Assembly (NCBI RefSeq): GCF_000006445.2
Contig: NC_006049.2
Span: 1,798,001-1,862,000 of the forward strand
Source of the DNA: Debaryomyces hansenii CBS767
Lineage: Eukaryota; Ascomycota; Pichiomycetes; Serinales; Debaryomycetaceae
DNA: 64,000 nucleotides
Reading direction: 5' to 3'
Part shown: positions 32,125 to 41,460 of the stretch, piece by piece
Layout of the letters: each line of letters begins with the position of its first letter
Position numbering within the stretch: the first letter of the stretch is position 1
The notes under the pieces: model-generated
Told to the model about the DNA's origin: nothing
The model's input: only the letters and a program-made list of their open reading frames with translations
Database searches by the model: none
Made by a program: the position numbers and the translations under genes

Positions 32125-32544
32125 ATGAGAGCCTCCACCTTAGCAGTCCTTTTAACTATTGCCGCGTCCGTCAATGCCAAATTCGCTATCCCAGACGCAG
32201 CAAAGTTAGTTGCCAGAGCTGAGTCTTCCTCAGACTCCAGTGATTCAGACTCATCTAGCTCTGATGCTTCATCATCATCTGATGAATCTGGATCTTCTGG
32301 ATCTTCTGGAGCAGGATCTTCAGGATCTTCCGGTTCTGCTTCTGAATCTTCAGGCTCTTCAGGCTCTTCAGGATCTTCCGGTTCTGCTTCTGAATCTTCA
32401 GGATCTTCAGGGTCTTCAGGATCATCTGACTCTTCTAGTTCAGATTCCAGTTCTAGTGCTGATAGTGCTGCTGTTGGCTTAAGCCACGCTGCCGGTTACG
32501 GTTTCGCTGCTGCTGCTGTTGTCGTCGGTGGTTTATTAATCTAA
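32125..32544 (+). CDS. Ser-rich GPI-anchored cell-wall-type protein
   Basis: Predicted 139 aa. The signal peptide is MRASTLAVLLTIAASVNA, with cleavage likely after NA. Then KFAIPDAAKLVARAES, and a stretch of about 85 residues composed almost wholly of Ser, Gly, Asp, Glu and Ala (SGSSGSSGSASES units). The C-terminus GYGFAAAAVVVGGLLI is a typical GPI-attachment tail. The Ser-rich region would be O-mannosylated. Small proteins of this design are common cell-wall proteins of CTG-clade yeasts; no specific homologue was identified. A TATA box precedes it. Confidence 0.8.
   Translation: MRASTLAVLLTIAASVNAKFAIPDAAKLVARAESSSDSSDSDSSSSDASSSSDESGSSGSSGAGSSGSSGSASESSGSSGSSGSSGSASESSGSSGSSGSSDSSSSDSSSSADSAAVGLSHAAGYGFAAAAVVVGGLLI
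32285..32430 (+). repeat. Ser/Gly-coding tandem repeats in the GPI-type gene
   Basis: Imperfect 9-bp units (GGATCTTCA, GGATCTTCC, GGCTCTTCA) are embedded in a longer duplication encoding SGSSGSASES twice (about 32323-32400). Likely length-variable among strains. Confidence 0.75.
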
Positions 32545-32664
32545 TGATTGTAATCCAGACTATTTATGTTCTATGATTTTGTTCAACTATGTGTTATTAT
32601 TAAGTAACCAATATATATTATGTTTTTATTAGAATCATGTAATTGTAGATGAGCGACAACGCTA

Positions 32665-33636
32665 TTATATATCAGATAGAACTCTAAAGAAATCAACATT
32701 AAAGTTATTCGAAACCGTATGTTTTTCACCATCATAGGTTTGATTTATAATTGACACAATTACTGGCAAATCATTACTTGTAGACTCAACTAATACCCCT
32801 GAATAGCAATTGAAATGGTGAGATGATAATTGAAGGAGAAATGGATTTTTCTCGTCAGATAATTTACATACACTCAAATCTATATCTCTTTTCCAATCAA
32901 CTTCAAACTTAGATATGAGCAACTCATTATCGTAAGTAGCAATAATGCTGTCATCAACCATTGACTTATTCAAGAAGAAGCAAAACTTTGATAGATCAAT
33001 ATTCAATCCGCTCCCCAAAAATTTAGTGAACGCCTCCTTAAGAGTCCACAATTGATTGAATATTATATATCTATATGAAATATCTTTAATTTCAAGCAAT
33101 TGTTCGATCTCTGCAGGGTCAAATATTGGTTTGAATTCTTCAAGAAAATTTGTGGGTGATATGGCTTGTCTTGAATGAGATAAATCTATTCCAATAGGAC
33201 CTAGAGCGTTCAACTCAACAACAATACCTATTATATCATTTGAAGAACTCATATTAAACTGGAAATGATACAAGTCTTGCTGTGTCAAGTATGGTTTGCC
33301 AAATTGATTATATGAAAATTCTAAGTCTTTCCACGGTTGAAATTCATCTTTTGGATCGTAAATATAGAGAACATAATTCAAAATTAATTTGGCAAACAAC
33401 CTGTTGATCAACTGTTTATATCGGCTGCTAGCATTCTTCTGGCACCTTACTGCTAATTGGTCTTTTAGATTTAGTAGCCTCAAGCTCATTTCAAAGTTAA
33501 AATCATCGTTCAAGTAATCCACCAACGCTGTTGTGCTGGTATTTGTAGTGAATAAGAGTACACGGTGCTCTTTAATATCTCTAGAAGCTACTACAAAGTT
33601 TTCAAACTCCAGTAATATTTTATAGTTGGTAGCCAT
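32665..33636 (-). CDS. LYS5: Phosphopantetheinyl transferase Lys5
   Basis: Predicted 323 aa (yeast Lys5 272 aa). A Sfp-type 4'-phosphopantetheinyl transferase: it activates the alpha-aminoadipate reductase Lys2 in lysine synthesis by adding the phosphopantetheine arm from CoA. The Mg-binding motif GIDLS (about residues 152-156) and the WTLKEAFTKFLGSGL motif (about 198-212) are both present, as is FSYNQFGKPYL before them (the FNxxGKP motif). First ATG in frame at 33636. It is followed head-to-tail by the GLY1 gene upstream, also minus strand. Confidence 0.9.
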   Translation of the reverse strand: MATNYKILLEFENFVVASRDIKEHRVLLFTTNTSTTALVDYLNDDFNFEMSLRLLNLKDQLAVRCQKNASSRYKQLINRLFAKLILNYVLYIYDPKDEFQPWKDLEFSYNQFGKPYLTQQDLYHFQFNMSSSNDIIGIVVELNALGPIGIDLSHSRQAISPTNFLEEFKPIFDPAEIEQLLEIKDISYRYIIFNQLWTLKEAFTKFLGSGLNIDLSKFCFFLNKSMVDDSIIATYDNELLISKFEVDWKRDIDLSVCKLSDEKNPFLLQLSSHHFNCYSGVLVESTSNDLPVIVSIINQTYDGEKHTVSNNFNVDFFRVLSDI

Positions 33637-33794
33637 TAATAGAGAGTAAACATTCGCTCGTATTTTATCATTGCGATAAAGTATAAAATATTTACGCAGT
33701 TAACATATATTGGGAATATCAATAATTACTTATAATATAGGATGAAAGATACGCCATCATCTAAAAACTACTAGTGTACTAATCAATTAGAAAC

Positions 33795-34898
33795 TTACTT
33801 GGCTTGGTAATACGAGGAAGATGACTTACCAATGTAAGGGTTTTGTAGTGAATCTTTATAACATTCGAGTACTACTTTTTTGCATTTTTCAAAGCTTTCC
33901 AGAGATACCTGGTAGTGGAAAGCAACTCTGCCAGCATATAGCTTGATACCGTTTTCTTTCAGTAATTTAGTTAGAACGTCAGAACTCATTTTGTTTTTAG
34001 CAAAGTCGATAAAGACAAAATTAGTGTCAACTGGGTGTTCTAAGACAATTCCATTTTCTTCACATAGTTTGCCTAATTCTTTAGCCATATCATGGGACCT
34101 TTGTATCTTTCCAAAGTTTTCGTCAATAGCGGTCATAGCCATAGTAGCCAAGAGACCCGATTGTCTAATTCCTCCACCACTTTGCTTCTTGAAGTGATTG
34201 GCCTTCTTAACAAAATTTTTATCGGCAATTAATACTGTACCGATAGGTGCCCCCAAACTCTTTGAAAGACATAAGGAAACAGAATCAAAATACGAACAAT
34301 ACTCTTTTAAAGAAATCCCTGTGGCAATTGATGCATTCCATAATCTGGCACCATCTAAGTGAAGCTTGACATCGTTATTTTTGCAAAATTTGGATATTTT
34401 AGCAATCTCTTCAATGGGGAAAAGCATACCATGTAAAGTATTCTCTAAGGAGATAAGCTTAGTTGGAGCCCCATGAATTTCTCCATCGTCCGGAATGAAG
34501 TTTGGCAATATATCGTCTTCTAAAGTCAAATAAATACCATTCTTAGGTTTAATTGGTTGTGCCATTGCTTGACATAATGTTGCCATCCCCCCTGCTTCAT
34601 TCACGTATACATGGGCCCTATAATCGCATAGTATACTATATGGTGGCTGTTTTAAATTAACACGTAAACAGATCTGATTAGATAACGTCCCACTTACACA
34701 GAATAGGCCAGCTTCCTTCCCAGTCATGTCAGCAACCTTTTTTTCCAATTGAATTGTAGAATCATCTTCATTATAAACAGAATCTCCTAAAGTAGCCTTC
34801 GTTAGCGATGCAACCATAGATAATGTTGGGGTCGTAAATGTATCACTTCTGAACTCATTGTGTGCTGGACTGAGGTCTGAATAATTAGAGAAATCCAT
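33795..34898 (-). CDS. GLY1: L-threonine aldolase
   Basis: Predicted 367 aa PLP-dependent fold-type I enzyme (yeast Gly1 387 aa). It splits threonine (and allo-threonine) to glycine and acetaldehyde, the main glycine source in some yeasts. The N-terminal FRSDTFTTPTLSM and DDSTIQLEKKVADMTGKEAG are typical, and the PLP lysine lies in LSKSLGAPIG (about residue 213). LHLDGARLWNA is the conserved Asp/Arg cofactor region. The ATG at 34898 gives MDFSNYSDLSP; three upstream codons would start from TTG. Confidence 0.95.
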   Translation of the reverse strand: MDFSNYSDLSPAHNEFRSDTFTTPTLSMVASLTKATLGDSVYNEDDSTIQLEKKVADMTGKEAGLFCVSGTLSNQICLRVNLKQPPYSILCDYRAHVYVNEAGGMATLCQAMAQPIKPKNGIYLTLEDDILPNFIPDDGEIHGAPTKLISLENTLHGMLFPIEEIAKISKFCKNNDVKLHLDGARLWNASIATGISLKEYCSYFDSVSLCLSKSLGAPIGTVLIADKNFVKKANHFKKQSGGGIRQSGLLATMAMTAIDENFGKIQRSHDMAKELGKLCEENGIVLEHPVDTNFVFIDFAKNKMSSDVLTKLLKENGIKLYAGRVAFHYQVSLESFEKCKKVVLECYKDSLQNPYIGKSSSSYYQAK

Positions 34899-35519
34899 AT
34901 TGCTCAATTTACCCTTGAATATATTTATTAACTTCTCAATGTCAACTCGATATGTAGATATAAACGCATCAATTCAAGTCGTTTTGTAAGCCATATGAGT
35001 GAGGCACGATATTAAAAAGCTACATTTTTACTCCCTTTTAAACAAAATGTACAAGTCATTAGAAAGTACTAGGGTAATACTACATATACTTAAATTTCGG
35101 CGTCGGTTTACCAAATCGACCTTTGGCTTTCTAATCTATTACATTTCAGCCTATTTTTTACATCTCGTATAATATTACGATATAGTAGTCACATACTGCA
35201 GTTTTATACGTTATCACTTTCTCAATCAAGTGAGCAATAAAATCAGGCATATCAGAGAAAGCTACGTATACTTCATGATTACCTCATATATTGTTATGCT
35301 ACTATTTTTCGAATTTGTATTTTAGACATAGGATAGGAGCAGAGAGTAGAGATATAGACATATTCGTTTTCGGATCTAGTTCCCTAAATGAGCGTCTTCC
35401 GCTTAGATGAAAAATTGTACTGTATAGATAAGAAGGGACATAAATACAGTGAAGGAGCCGTAATATAGTGCAATTGAAGTTCCAATTATAATAATTTACT
35501 TGATACCAATATATATATC
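34899..35519. other. Divergent promoter region, GLY1 / aldehyde dehydrogenase
   Basis: About 620 bases. No perfect Gcn4 (TGACTCA) site was found for GLY1. AT-rich stretches close to the ALD start (about 35500-35519) could serve as TATA. Nothing else was recognised. Confidence 0.4.
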
Positions 35520-37028
35520 ATGTCATTACCACTCGAATACAATGTTACATTACCAGACGGTAATAAATTTAGTCAACCATCGGGGTTATTCATTAACAAT
35601 GAATTTGTAAAGAGCAAATCAGGCAAGACTATTGAATCGATAAACCCTTCAACAGGTGAAGTCAATGGATCGGTTTATGCAGCAGATGAGGAGGACGTTG
35701 ATTCAGCAGTTAAGCATGCTAGAAATGCGTTCCATGCTGTCTGGAGAAAGACTACGGGTGTTGCGAGAGGTGACTTACTTAACAAGTTTGCTCAGGTCTT
35801 GCAAGAACAAAGAGACCTAATTGGTGCCATTGAGGCTTGGGATTCGGGAAAGACCAAAGAACAGAATGCCGTGTATGATATTGATGAATGCATTAATTGT
35901 TTTAAATATTTTGCCGGATGGGCTGACAAAATTCAAGGAAAAGTGATCCAGAATGATCCAAAAAAGTTGGCGTACACAGTTCATGAGCCATTTGGTGTAT
36001 GTGCACAAATTATTCCTTGGAATTATCCTTTGGCTATGGCTGCATGGAAATTGGCTCCGGCGTTGGCTGCCGGTAACGTTGTGGTTTTGAAATCATCCGA
36101 AGTGACTCCTTTGTCGATTTTGTATTTGGCAAAGATTTTCAGAGATGTAGGCTTTCCACCAGGTGTTGTGAATATTTTATCCGGATACGGTGCAACATGC
36201 GGAAAAGCTTTGGCTTCTCATTTAGATGTTGATAAAATAGCCTTCACGGGTTCAACTGCTACCGGAAAGTTGATACAACAAATGGCTTCTTCCAATTTGA
36301 AAGCTGTAACCTTAGAATGCGGGGGAAAGTCTCCATTGATTGTGAGAAAAGATGCAGATTTGGAACAAGCTGTCAAATGGGCAGCTATCGGTATCATGAG
36401 CAACCAAGGTCAAATTTGTACGTCAACTTCTAGAGTTTATGTTCATGAATCCGTTTATGATACTTTCTTAACAATGTACGCTAAGCATATAAAAGAGGAA
36501 TATGTACAAGGCGATATGTTTGAAAAGAACGCAATTGTAGGTCCACAGGTCTCCAAACAACAATTTGATAAAATCTTATCTTACATTGATATCGGTAAGA
36601 AAGAAGGTGCCAGAGTTATTTTAGGCGGTGAAAAAAATTCCGACGGAAATATGTCGAAAGGATTCTTTGTTAAACCCACCATATTTGCCGATGTAAAGCC
36701 AGACATGCGAATTGTTAATGAAGAAATATTTGGGCCGGTTGTCACTTGTGGAAAATTTGCGTCTGACGAAGAAGCTATAAAATACGCTAATCAAACGCAA
36801 TACGGATTAGGTGCAGCGATATTCACCTCAGATATAACCAAGGCTCATAGCATGGCAAGCGATATTCAAGCTGGTATGGTTTGGATAAACTCTTCCAATG
36901 ATTCAGATTGCCATGTTCCTTTTGGTGGGGTGAAAATGAGTGGGGTTGGTAGAGAATTAGGTGAATACGGTTTATCTATGTATACCCAAGCTAAAGCAAT
37001 CTACGTTAACTTGGGTACACATTTATAA
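35520..37028 (+). CDS. NAD(P)+-dependent aldehyde dehydrogenase
   Basis: Predicted 502 aa, the usual length of cytosolic ALDH. All hallmarks are present: PWNYPLAMAAWKLAPALAAGN, the GSTATGK nucleotide-binding turn (about residue 245), general-base Glu in LECGGKSP (about 268), catalytic Cys in NQGQICTSTSR (about 301), EEIFGPVV (about 400) and PFGGVKMSG near the end. It has no N-terminal mitochondrial presequence, so it is probably cytosolic. The Ald4/5/6 family supplies acetate from acetaldehyde. The residues after the Cys (TSTS) differ from the CCAGS or CSSGS of many family members, so I do not assign a specific ALD number. Confidence 0.9.
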   Translation: MSLPLEYNVTLPDGNKFSQPSGLFINNEFVKSKSGKTIESINPSTGEVNGSVYAADEEDVDSAVKHARNAFHAVWRKTTGVARGDLLNKFAQVLQEQRDLIGAIEAWDSGKTKEQNAVYDIDECINCFKYFAGWADKIQGKVIQNDPKKLAYTVHEPFGVCAQIIPWNYPLAMAAWKLAPALAAGNVVVLKSSEVTPLSILYLAKIFRDVGFPPGVVNILSGYGATCGKALASHLDVDKIAFTGSTATGKLIQQMASSNLKAVTLECGGKSPLIVRKDADLEQAVKWAAIGIMSNQGQICTSTSRVYVHESVYDTFLTMYAKHIKEEYVQGDMFEKNAIVGPQVSKQQFDKILSYIDIGKKEGARVILGGEKNSDGNMSKGFFVKPTIFADVKPDMRIVNEEIFGPVVTCGKFASDEEAIKYANQTQYGLGAAIFTSDITKAHSMASDIQAGMVWINSSNDSDCHVPFGGVKMSGVGRELGEYGLSMYTQAKAIYVNLGTHL

Positions 37029-37268
37029 TTTATAGTCTCCATAGCATTTGTTTTATGTACTCCAAAATATTACAATATGACCATCATATAGCCCTTTATT
37101 CTGTTCTATATTACTTGGCTTTATCCGAAGTTGCAGCCATTAATAATAAGGTCGTGTACCCTCAATTAATTGTAATCATAGTTATGCTTGCCCTACAAAC
37201 TAGATCAGTGTCTATATCAACGATATTTGAAATAAGGGCCATATAAAAGACAACTACAGTTATGAAGA

Positions 37269-39365
37269 ATGACAAGCCATTTAAATCCAGTAGTAACGGT
37301 ATCTCCGATTAAGTATCCTATATTGTCGTTAGAACCGCAAGAACAATATCGAAATTCATACTTTGGTGGGTTATGCAATAAGACGACTAAGCAATCAAAA
37401 GATTCAATATTGAAAAAGTTGCCGTCAAATTTGGTATCAGAAGTATTCCAGCATGTTGACCAGTTCGATTTGGTTAACCTACTGCTAACATGTATGGAGT
37501 TTTACAGTATTGCTGTTGAAAGGTTATACAAAAGGGTAACAATCATTTTGAATGCCGAATACCCTGTCAGGTACAACAAAAATTCACAATTATTCATAGA
37601 GGAAAACGGAATAAAGTATATGGACTCTGCATTGATCGTATCCATTGAAAAATTGCTAACGTTCATAAGAGTGCTTCATATGAACCCCTACCTCATTCAG
37701 AAAGTCAAATTCTTCGTTTTCGATAAATGCTACTCTGGCAATTTATTGAAACAGGGACAAGACTTAAGTCTTATACAATCGGAGATAATTGAATTTTTTG
37801 GAAAGAATTCGTATGAAATGAACTTCTTACATATTACTTTCGTGGATTTCGTTACAGGCATAGAGAAATTGACTAAATTCTTAGGTCATGAAAACATCAG
37901 AAATAAAATCTTCAAATTGTTCGTGACAAGTTGTAAGGACTTATATATGCCGATAGTACCGCAAGGATTAACAAATTTGTTTCTTATGTTAGATGAGATT
38001 GAATTAATGTCTATTGACAAATTTAATCTATTAAATACTCCTTATGATGTTTTCAATTCCTTATTCACATTAACCTGCAGTACGAATAATCAATTTGGTT
38101 TAGAGATATTAAGAAAAATCAGTTTAGTCAACAATGATGACGAAGATTCGAAATTAAAGTTGAAGGGATTAACTGTTTTTCATTGCCATAACGAAAGTAT
38201 AACGTCAGATGAAAATGACATATTTAACTCGATTAGTAATAATCATAAGCATGATTTAGAATACCAAAATTACGTTAAAGATATGGAAAAGAGCCTACAG
38301 TTTAAGGTAATATCGGATAAGATTGATTTGACCTATTTAACCCACTTGTACCTAAAGATAGACTGCATCGAACGTAGGAATTATAATTGTAATTGCTTTT
38401 CGAAGTTCTTCAAAGATTTGGCAGCTTATCTGGTTTCAAGAAGGGGATTACCAAACTTGATTAGCTTTGAATTAGAGTTGTTTCCAAATCTAGAATGGCT
38501 AAGACCTCATCAAATCTTAGAGAATATCTTGACACCATTAGGGGGGTTTGTTAAGACTTTGAGTAATTTATCTAGATTGACCATAGACTTTTCTACCCCT
38601 GGATTTAAAATGTTTGACAGTAGTATGGGTATGTCAAGTTTGGTATTAAATAAACTAAATGAAAGATTAATGGAAGCATTTTTCCTTTGTTTTTTTACGT
38701 CCAACCACCTGAGAATAATTTCTAATTTGAAAACTTTACAATTACCTGACTTCTTAACATCTTTTATTTACTATAAACCGGCATTTTATGAATCATTGTT
38801 GCATACATGTCAATGTTGGGGCTGTTCATTAGTGTTGGATAAATTAAGTGATTTATTTTTCCCGTTGAATGAAGATGAGGAAATTCAAGAAATGAACGAT
38901 GAAGCTACTTTCTATATTTTGATTGGCTTCATTTTAGGTAAACTCCAAGCTGACAGAGAAGTGTGTATTCCTATAAAACAGACAACGTTTAATTATAAAA
39001 ATTATCCGATTTATAAAGGTCAACCACATACATTACATAACCACTTCCATCGCGGAGAAGCCAATTGCAGATGTAATGTAAAGGAAGATCTCAATGGAGA
39101 AAGTAAGTTGAATATTGACAATTTAGTGACAACATATATTGTTCATCAATTAAAGCCGATCTTGCAATATTTATCTATGATATTCTTTAAATTGGATAAT
39201 TTAATGATTCATGGAATCTATTATGAATTCAACCATAAGGCACGTAGGTTAAAACCAATATTTGATGATGAAGAATATCCTCCTGAGTTCTTGCAAGAGA
39301 AGTCAAAAGAGATTCAAAGTGGGATAACACCAGATTTACCGTTCGGATATTTCAAGAAGGGATGA
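37269..39365 (+). CDS. F-box protein of unknown substrate
   Basis: Predicted 698 aa. An F-box-like motif lies at about residues 47-92 (LKKLPSNLVSEVFQHVDQFDL, then VNLLLTCMEFYSIAVERLYKRV), which would bind Skp1 in an SCF ubiquitin ligase. A long Leu-rich region with irregular beta/alpha units follows. The C-terminal third carries a Cys/His cluster (HTCQCWGCSLVLDKL near 518, then HNHFHRGEANCRC near 590) that could bind metal, and a terminal YLSMIFFKLDNLMIHG. The arrangement reminds me of S. cerevisiae YDR306C-type F-box proteins, from memory only. Confidence 0.6.
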   Translation: MTSHLNPVVTVSPIKYPILSLEPQEQYRNSYFGGLCNKTTKQSKDSILKKLPSNLVSEVFQHVDQFDLVNLLLTCMEFYSIAVERLYKRVTIILNAEYPVRYNKNSQLFIEENGIKYMDSALIVSIEKLLTFIRVLHMNPYLIQKVKFFVFDKCYSGNLLKQGQDLSLIQSEIIEFFGKNSYEMNFLHITFVDFVTGIEKLTKFLGHENIRNKIFKLFVTSCKDLYMPIVPQGLTNLFLMLDEIELMSIDKFNLLNTPYDVFNSLFTLTCSTNNQFGLEILRKISLVNNDDEDSKLKLKGLTVFHCHNESITSDENDIFNSISNNHKHDLEYQNYVKDMEKSLQFKVISDKIDLTYLTHLYLKIDCIERRNYNCNCFSKFFKDLAAYLVSRRGLPNLISFELELFPNLEWLRPHQILENILTPLGGFVKTLSNLSRLTIDFSTPGFKMFDSSMGMSSLVLNKLNERLMEAFFLCFFTSNHLRIISNLKTLQLPDFLTSFIYYKPAFYESLLHTCQCWGCSLVLDKLSDLFFPLNEDEEIQEMNDEATFYILIGFILGKLQADREVCIPIKQTTFNYKNYPIYKGQPHTLHNHFHRGEANCRCNVKEDLNGESKLNIDNLVTTYIVHQLKPILQYLSMIFFKLDNLMIHGIYYEFNHKARRLKPIFDDEEYPPEFLQEKSKEIQSGITPDLPFGYFKKG

Positions 39366-39594
39366 GCATTTATTAGCATAAAAAATTATTTCAAATGTAA
39401 TAGTGGGACTCTCGGTATATGGGAATAGGAAAGGGAAATTAAAGTAAATTACATCAATAAAATCCGTATATATTATTAAAAGTTAATTCAGTTCGCTGTA
39501 TTTGTAGCCGGCAAATGAGAAGATGCTGGACATGATTATTTTTATGTACATTATGATTATATGGCCAGAATTTTGGTATATGTAGACTTTGAAG

Positions 39595-40542
39595 CTAATC
39601 TGCTTTTATCATCGATGTCAATACCTTCAATAATAAAGATAACTCTTCCAAATTATTCACCACAATAACATCTTTGAGCAATATACTTTGATAAATATCT
39701 AATAAAGTACTTAGCTGAATTTCAAAATTATTTAAGCTCATAACGTATCTTGCTAACAAATCATCAACGTTAGATTTGTCTTTTGAAATCTGTATACGCT
39801 TATATCCCAAGAACTGCAAGTTTCGGCAATTCTCACTTGTTATAATATACTTGATATTCTTGCCCGCTCCATTTTTAGATAAAATATTAGAAAACTCGTT
39901 TATCAATATACTATTCATCTTGAACTGATAATCTAGACTATAGATATTTTCAAACGATCTATAGTCCTGAAAATGTGACAAATTAAGCGACTCGGGCTTT
40001 TTCAAATCAAAAAGATAGATATTCTGAATGTCTGCCATGTCTATATTAAAGTTCAACCAGTTTGCATCCACGAGTAGCCCAATTGAAGCATGGCCCGAAT
40101 AATTATGAATCAACTTGTATATTTCCTTCAATCCCTCTTGTTGAAATCCTTGTAGCGCACAATGTTTGTAATACTTCACCAAATAATTGAAGAGGCTATT
40201 AGAATTACTACTGAACAAGCGGTGATTTGCTATCTGCGGTACGAAGGGTGAATATAAGTCCACAACTAAATCCTTAAAGCGACCATTCGTTAAATATGGA
40301 GTGAACAAAGGTGTTTCCTGTATCTTCTTCTTTCTAGATTGAAAGTATTGTTGTTTTAGATGACGATAAAATTTCTCATCGTAAGCTCTGCTAATCAAAT
40401 CCTGGCTGATATCAAGGTGTGAATCGGGTATCAACCTAGTAAAAAATTGGTGTAACGTTGTAGGTATTGAAGGGCATCCATTTATTACTGAATCATGGAG
40501 GAGAAACTGTAAACTTGACCCCCTAATACTTTTTAAGTTCAT
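39595..40542 (-). CDS. Conserved-looking protein of unknown function
   Basis: Predicted 315 aa; I do not recognise it. It has a basic, Ser/Leu N-terminus (MNLKSIRGSSLQFLL) that could be a mitochondrial targeting sequence, a basic helix (QQYFQSRKKKIQ) and an otherwise mixed composition without low-complexity regions, membrane segments or catalytic signatures. The even composition and full-length frame argue for a real gene. It might be a mitochondrial RNA or translation factor; that is a guess from the N-terminus and composition. Confidence 0.65.
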   Translation of the reverse strand: MNLKSIRGSSLQFLLHDSVINGCPSIPTTLHQFFTRLIPDSHLDISQDLISRAYDEKFYRHLKQQYFQSRKKKIQETPLFTPYLTNGRFKDLVVDLYSPFVPQIANHRLFSSNSNSLFNYLVKYYKHCALQGFQQEGLKEIYKLIHNYSGHASIGLLVDANWLNFNIDMADIQNIYLFDLKKPESLNLSHFQDYRSFENIYSLDYQFKMNSILINEFSNILSKNGAGKNIKYIITSENCRNLQFLGYKRIQISKDKSNVDDLLARYVMSLNNFEIQLSTLLDIYQSILLKDVIVVNNLEELSLLLKVLTSMIKAD

Positions 40543-41460
40543 TGCATTTTATATAATACCCATTGAATCTCGGTCTGAAAATTAATGAGATGCGACTCCA
40601 TAAATTGGACCCCTCCTCCACAATTTTTGCTTCAATGGTAGCAAAACGATTTAACTCTAGTAATTTATATTCATCTATATTGCCAATTTCTAAGTGGCCA
40701 GTTACTTATCGTTCTAACCCAATAGGTGTATCTTTTTTCCGTTAACTTTAGTTTCGTTACGAGCGTCTTACGTCAACGGTACACAAGAGTTTCGGTTTTT
40801 ATACTATCCACTTATAAGCATAAACTACGAGAAACTGGTGTACAGGTAGATTACTACATTTCCGAATTAAGAATATCTGTGGGCTAGATTTTAGTTTACA
40901 CCTAAGGCGGGTTCTTGTATTGGGGTAAAGAAGAAACTCGTATAGAAAAAGCAAAAAGAAAATAGACATGTGCTAACTAATAAAACGATATACTTGGTTT
41001 ACATTACCATACGAACTAATTGGTAGCTTCGATCAAACGAAATTGACTCGTTTATTCAATATTGGAGTATTATATACATTTATACGTCCTGTACATAGAA
41101 TATTAGAAATCTTCGATAGTCTCGCATCCTCCGCATCAACGCTTTTAACAATCCATTGAGTAGATTTAAGTTGAAATTTCAAAGAATAGAACAGAGCGGC
41201 TAAGGAAATTGAAATTTCAGTTCATAATATCATTGATAATAAAAAGACTGAAAGTCTCTTTGAAGAGTTTTACTATATTGCTACCTTCGTATAGGTTAGA
41301 AATAGATACTAAATAAAGGGAAAGCGGCATATAGTTTAAATTACTATTTTCCAGGAGCATTATATTTTATTTTGGGAGTTTTAGTTATTTATTAGGGATA
41401 CCAGAGATATTGAAATAGTTTGAAAAAGGAAGTTCGAATTTGAATCATTTAATACTTAGC
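40543..41460. other. Long promoter/5' leader of the LisH regulator gene
   Basis: About 920 bases between divergent genes, with no recognised gene. Long upstream regions are typical of filamentation regulators of the Flo8/Mss11 type. No clear motif or RNA gene was found. Confidence 0.45.
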
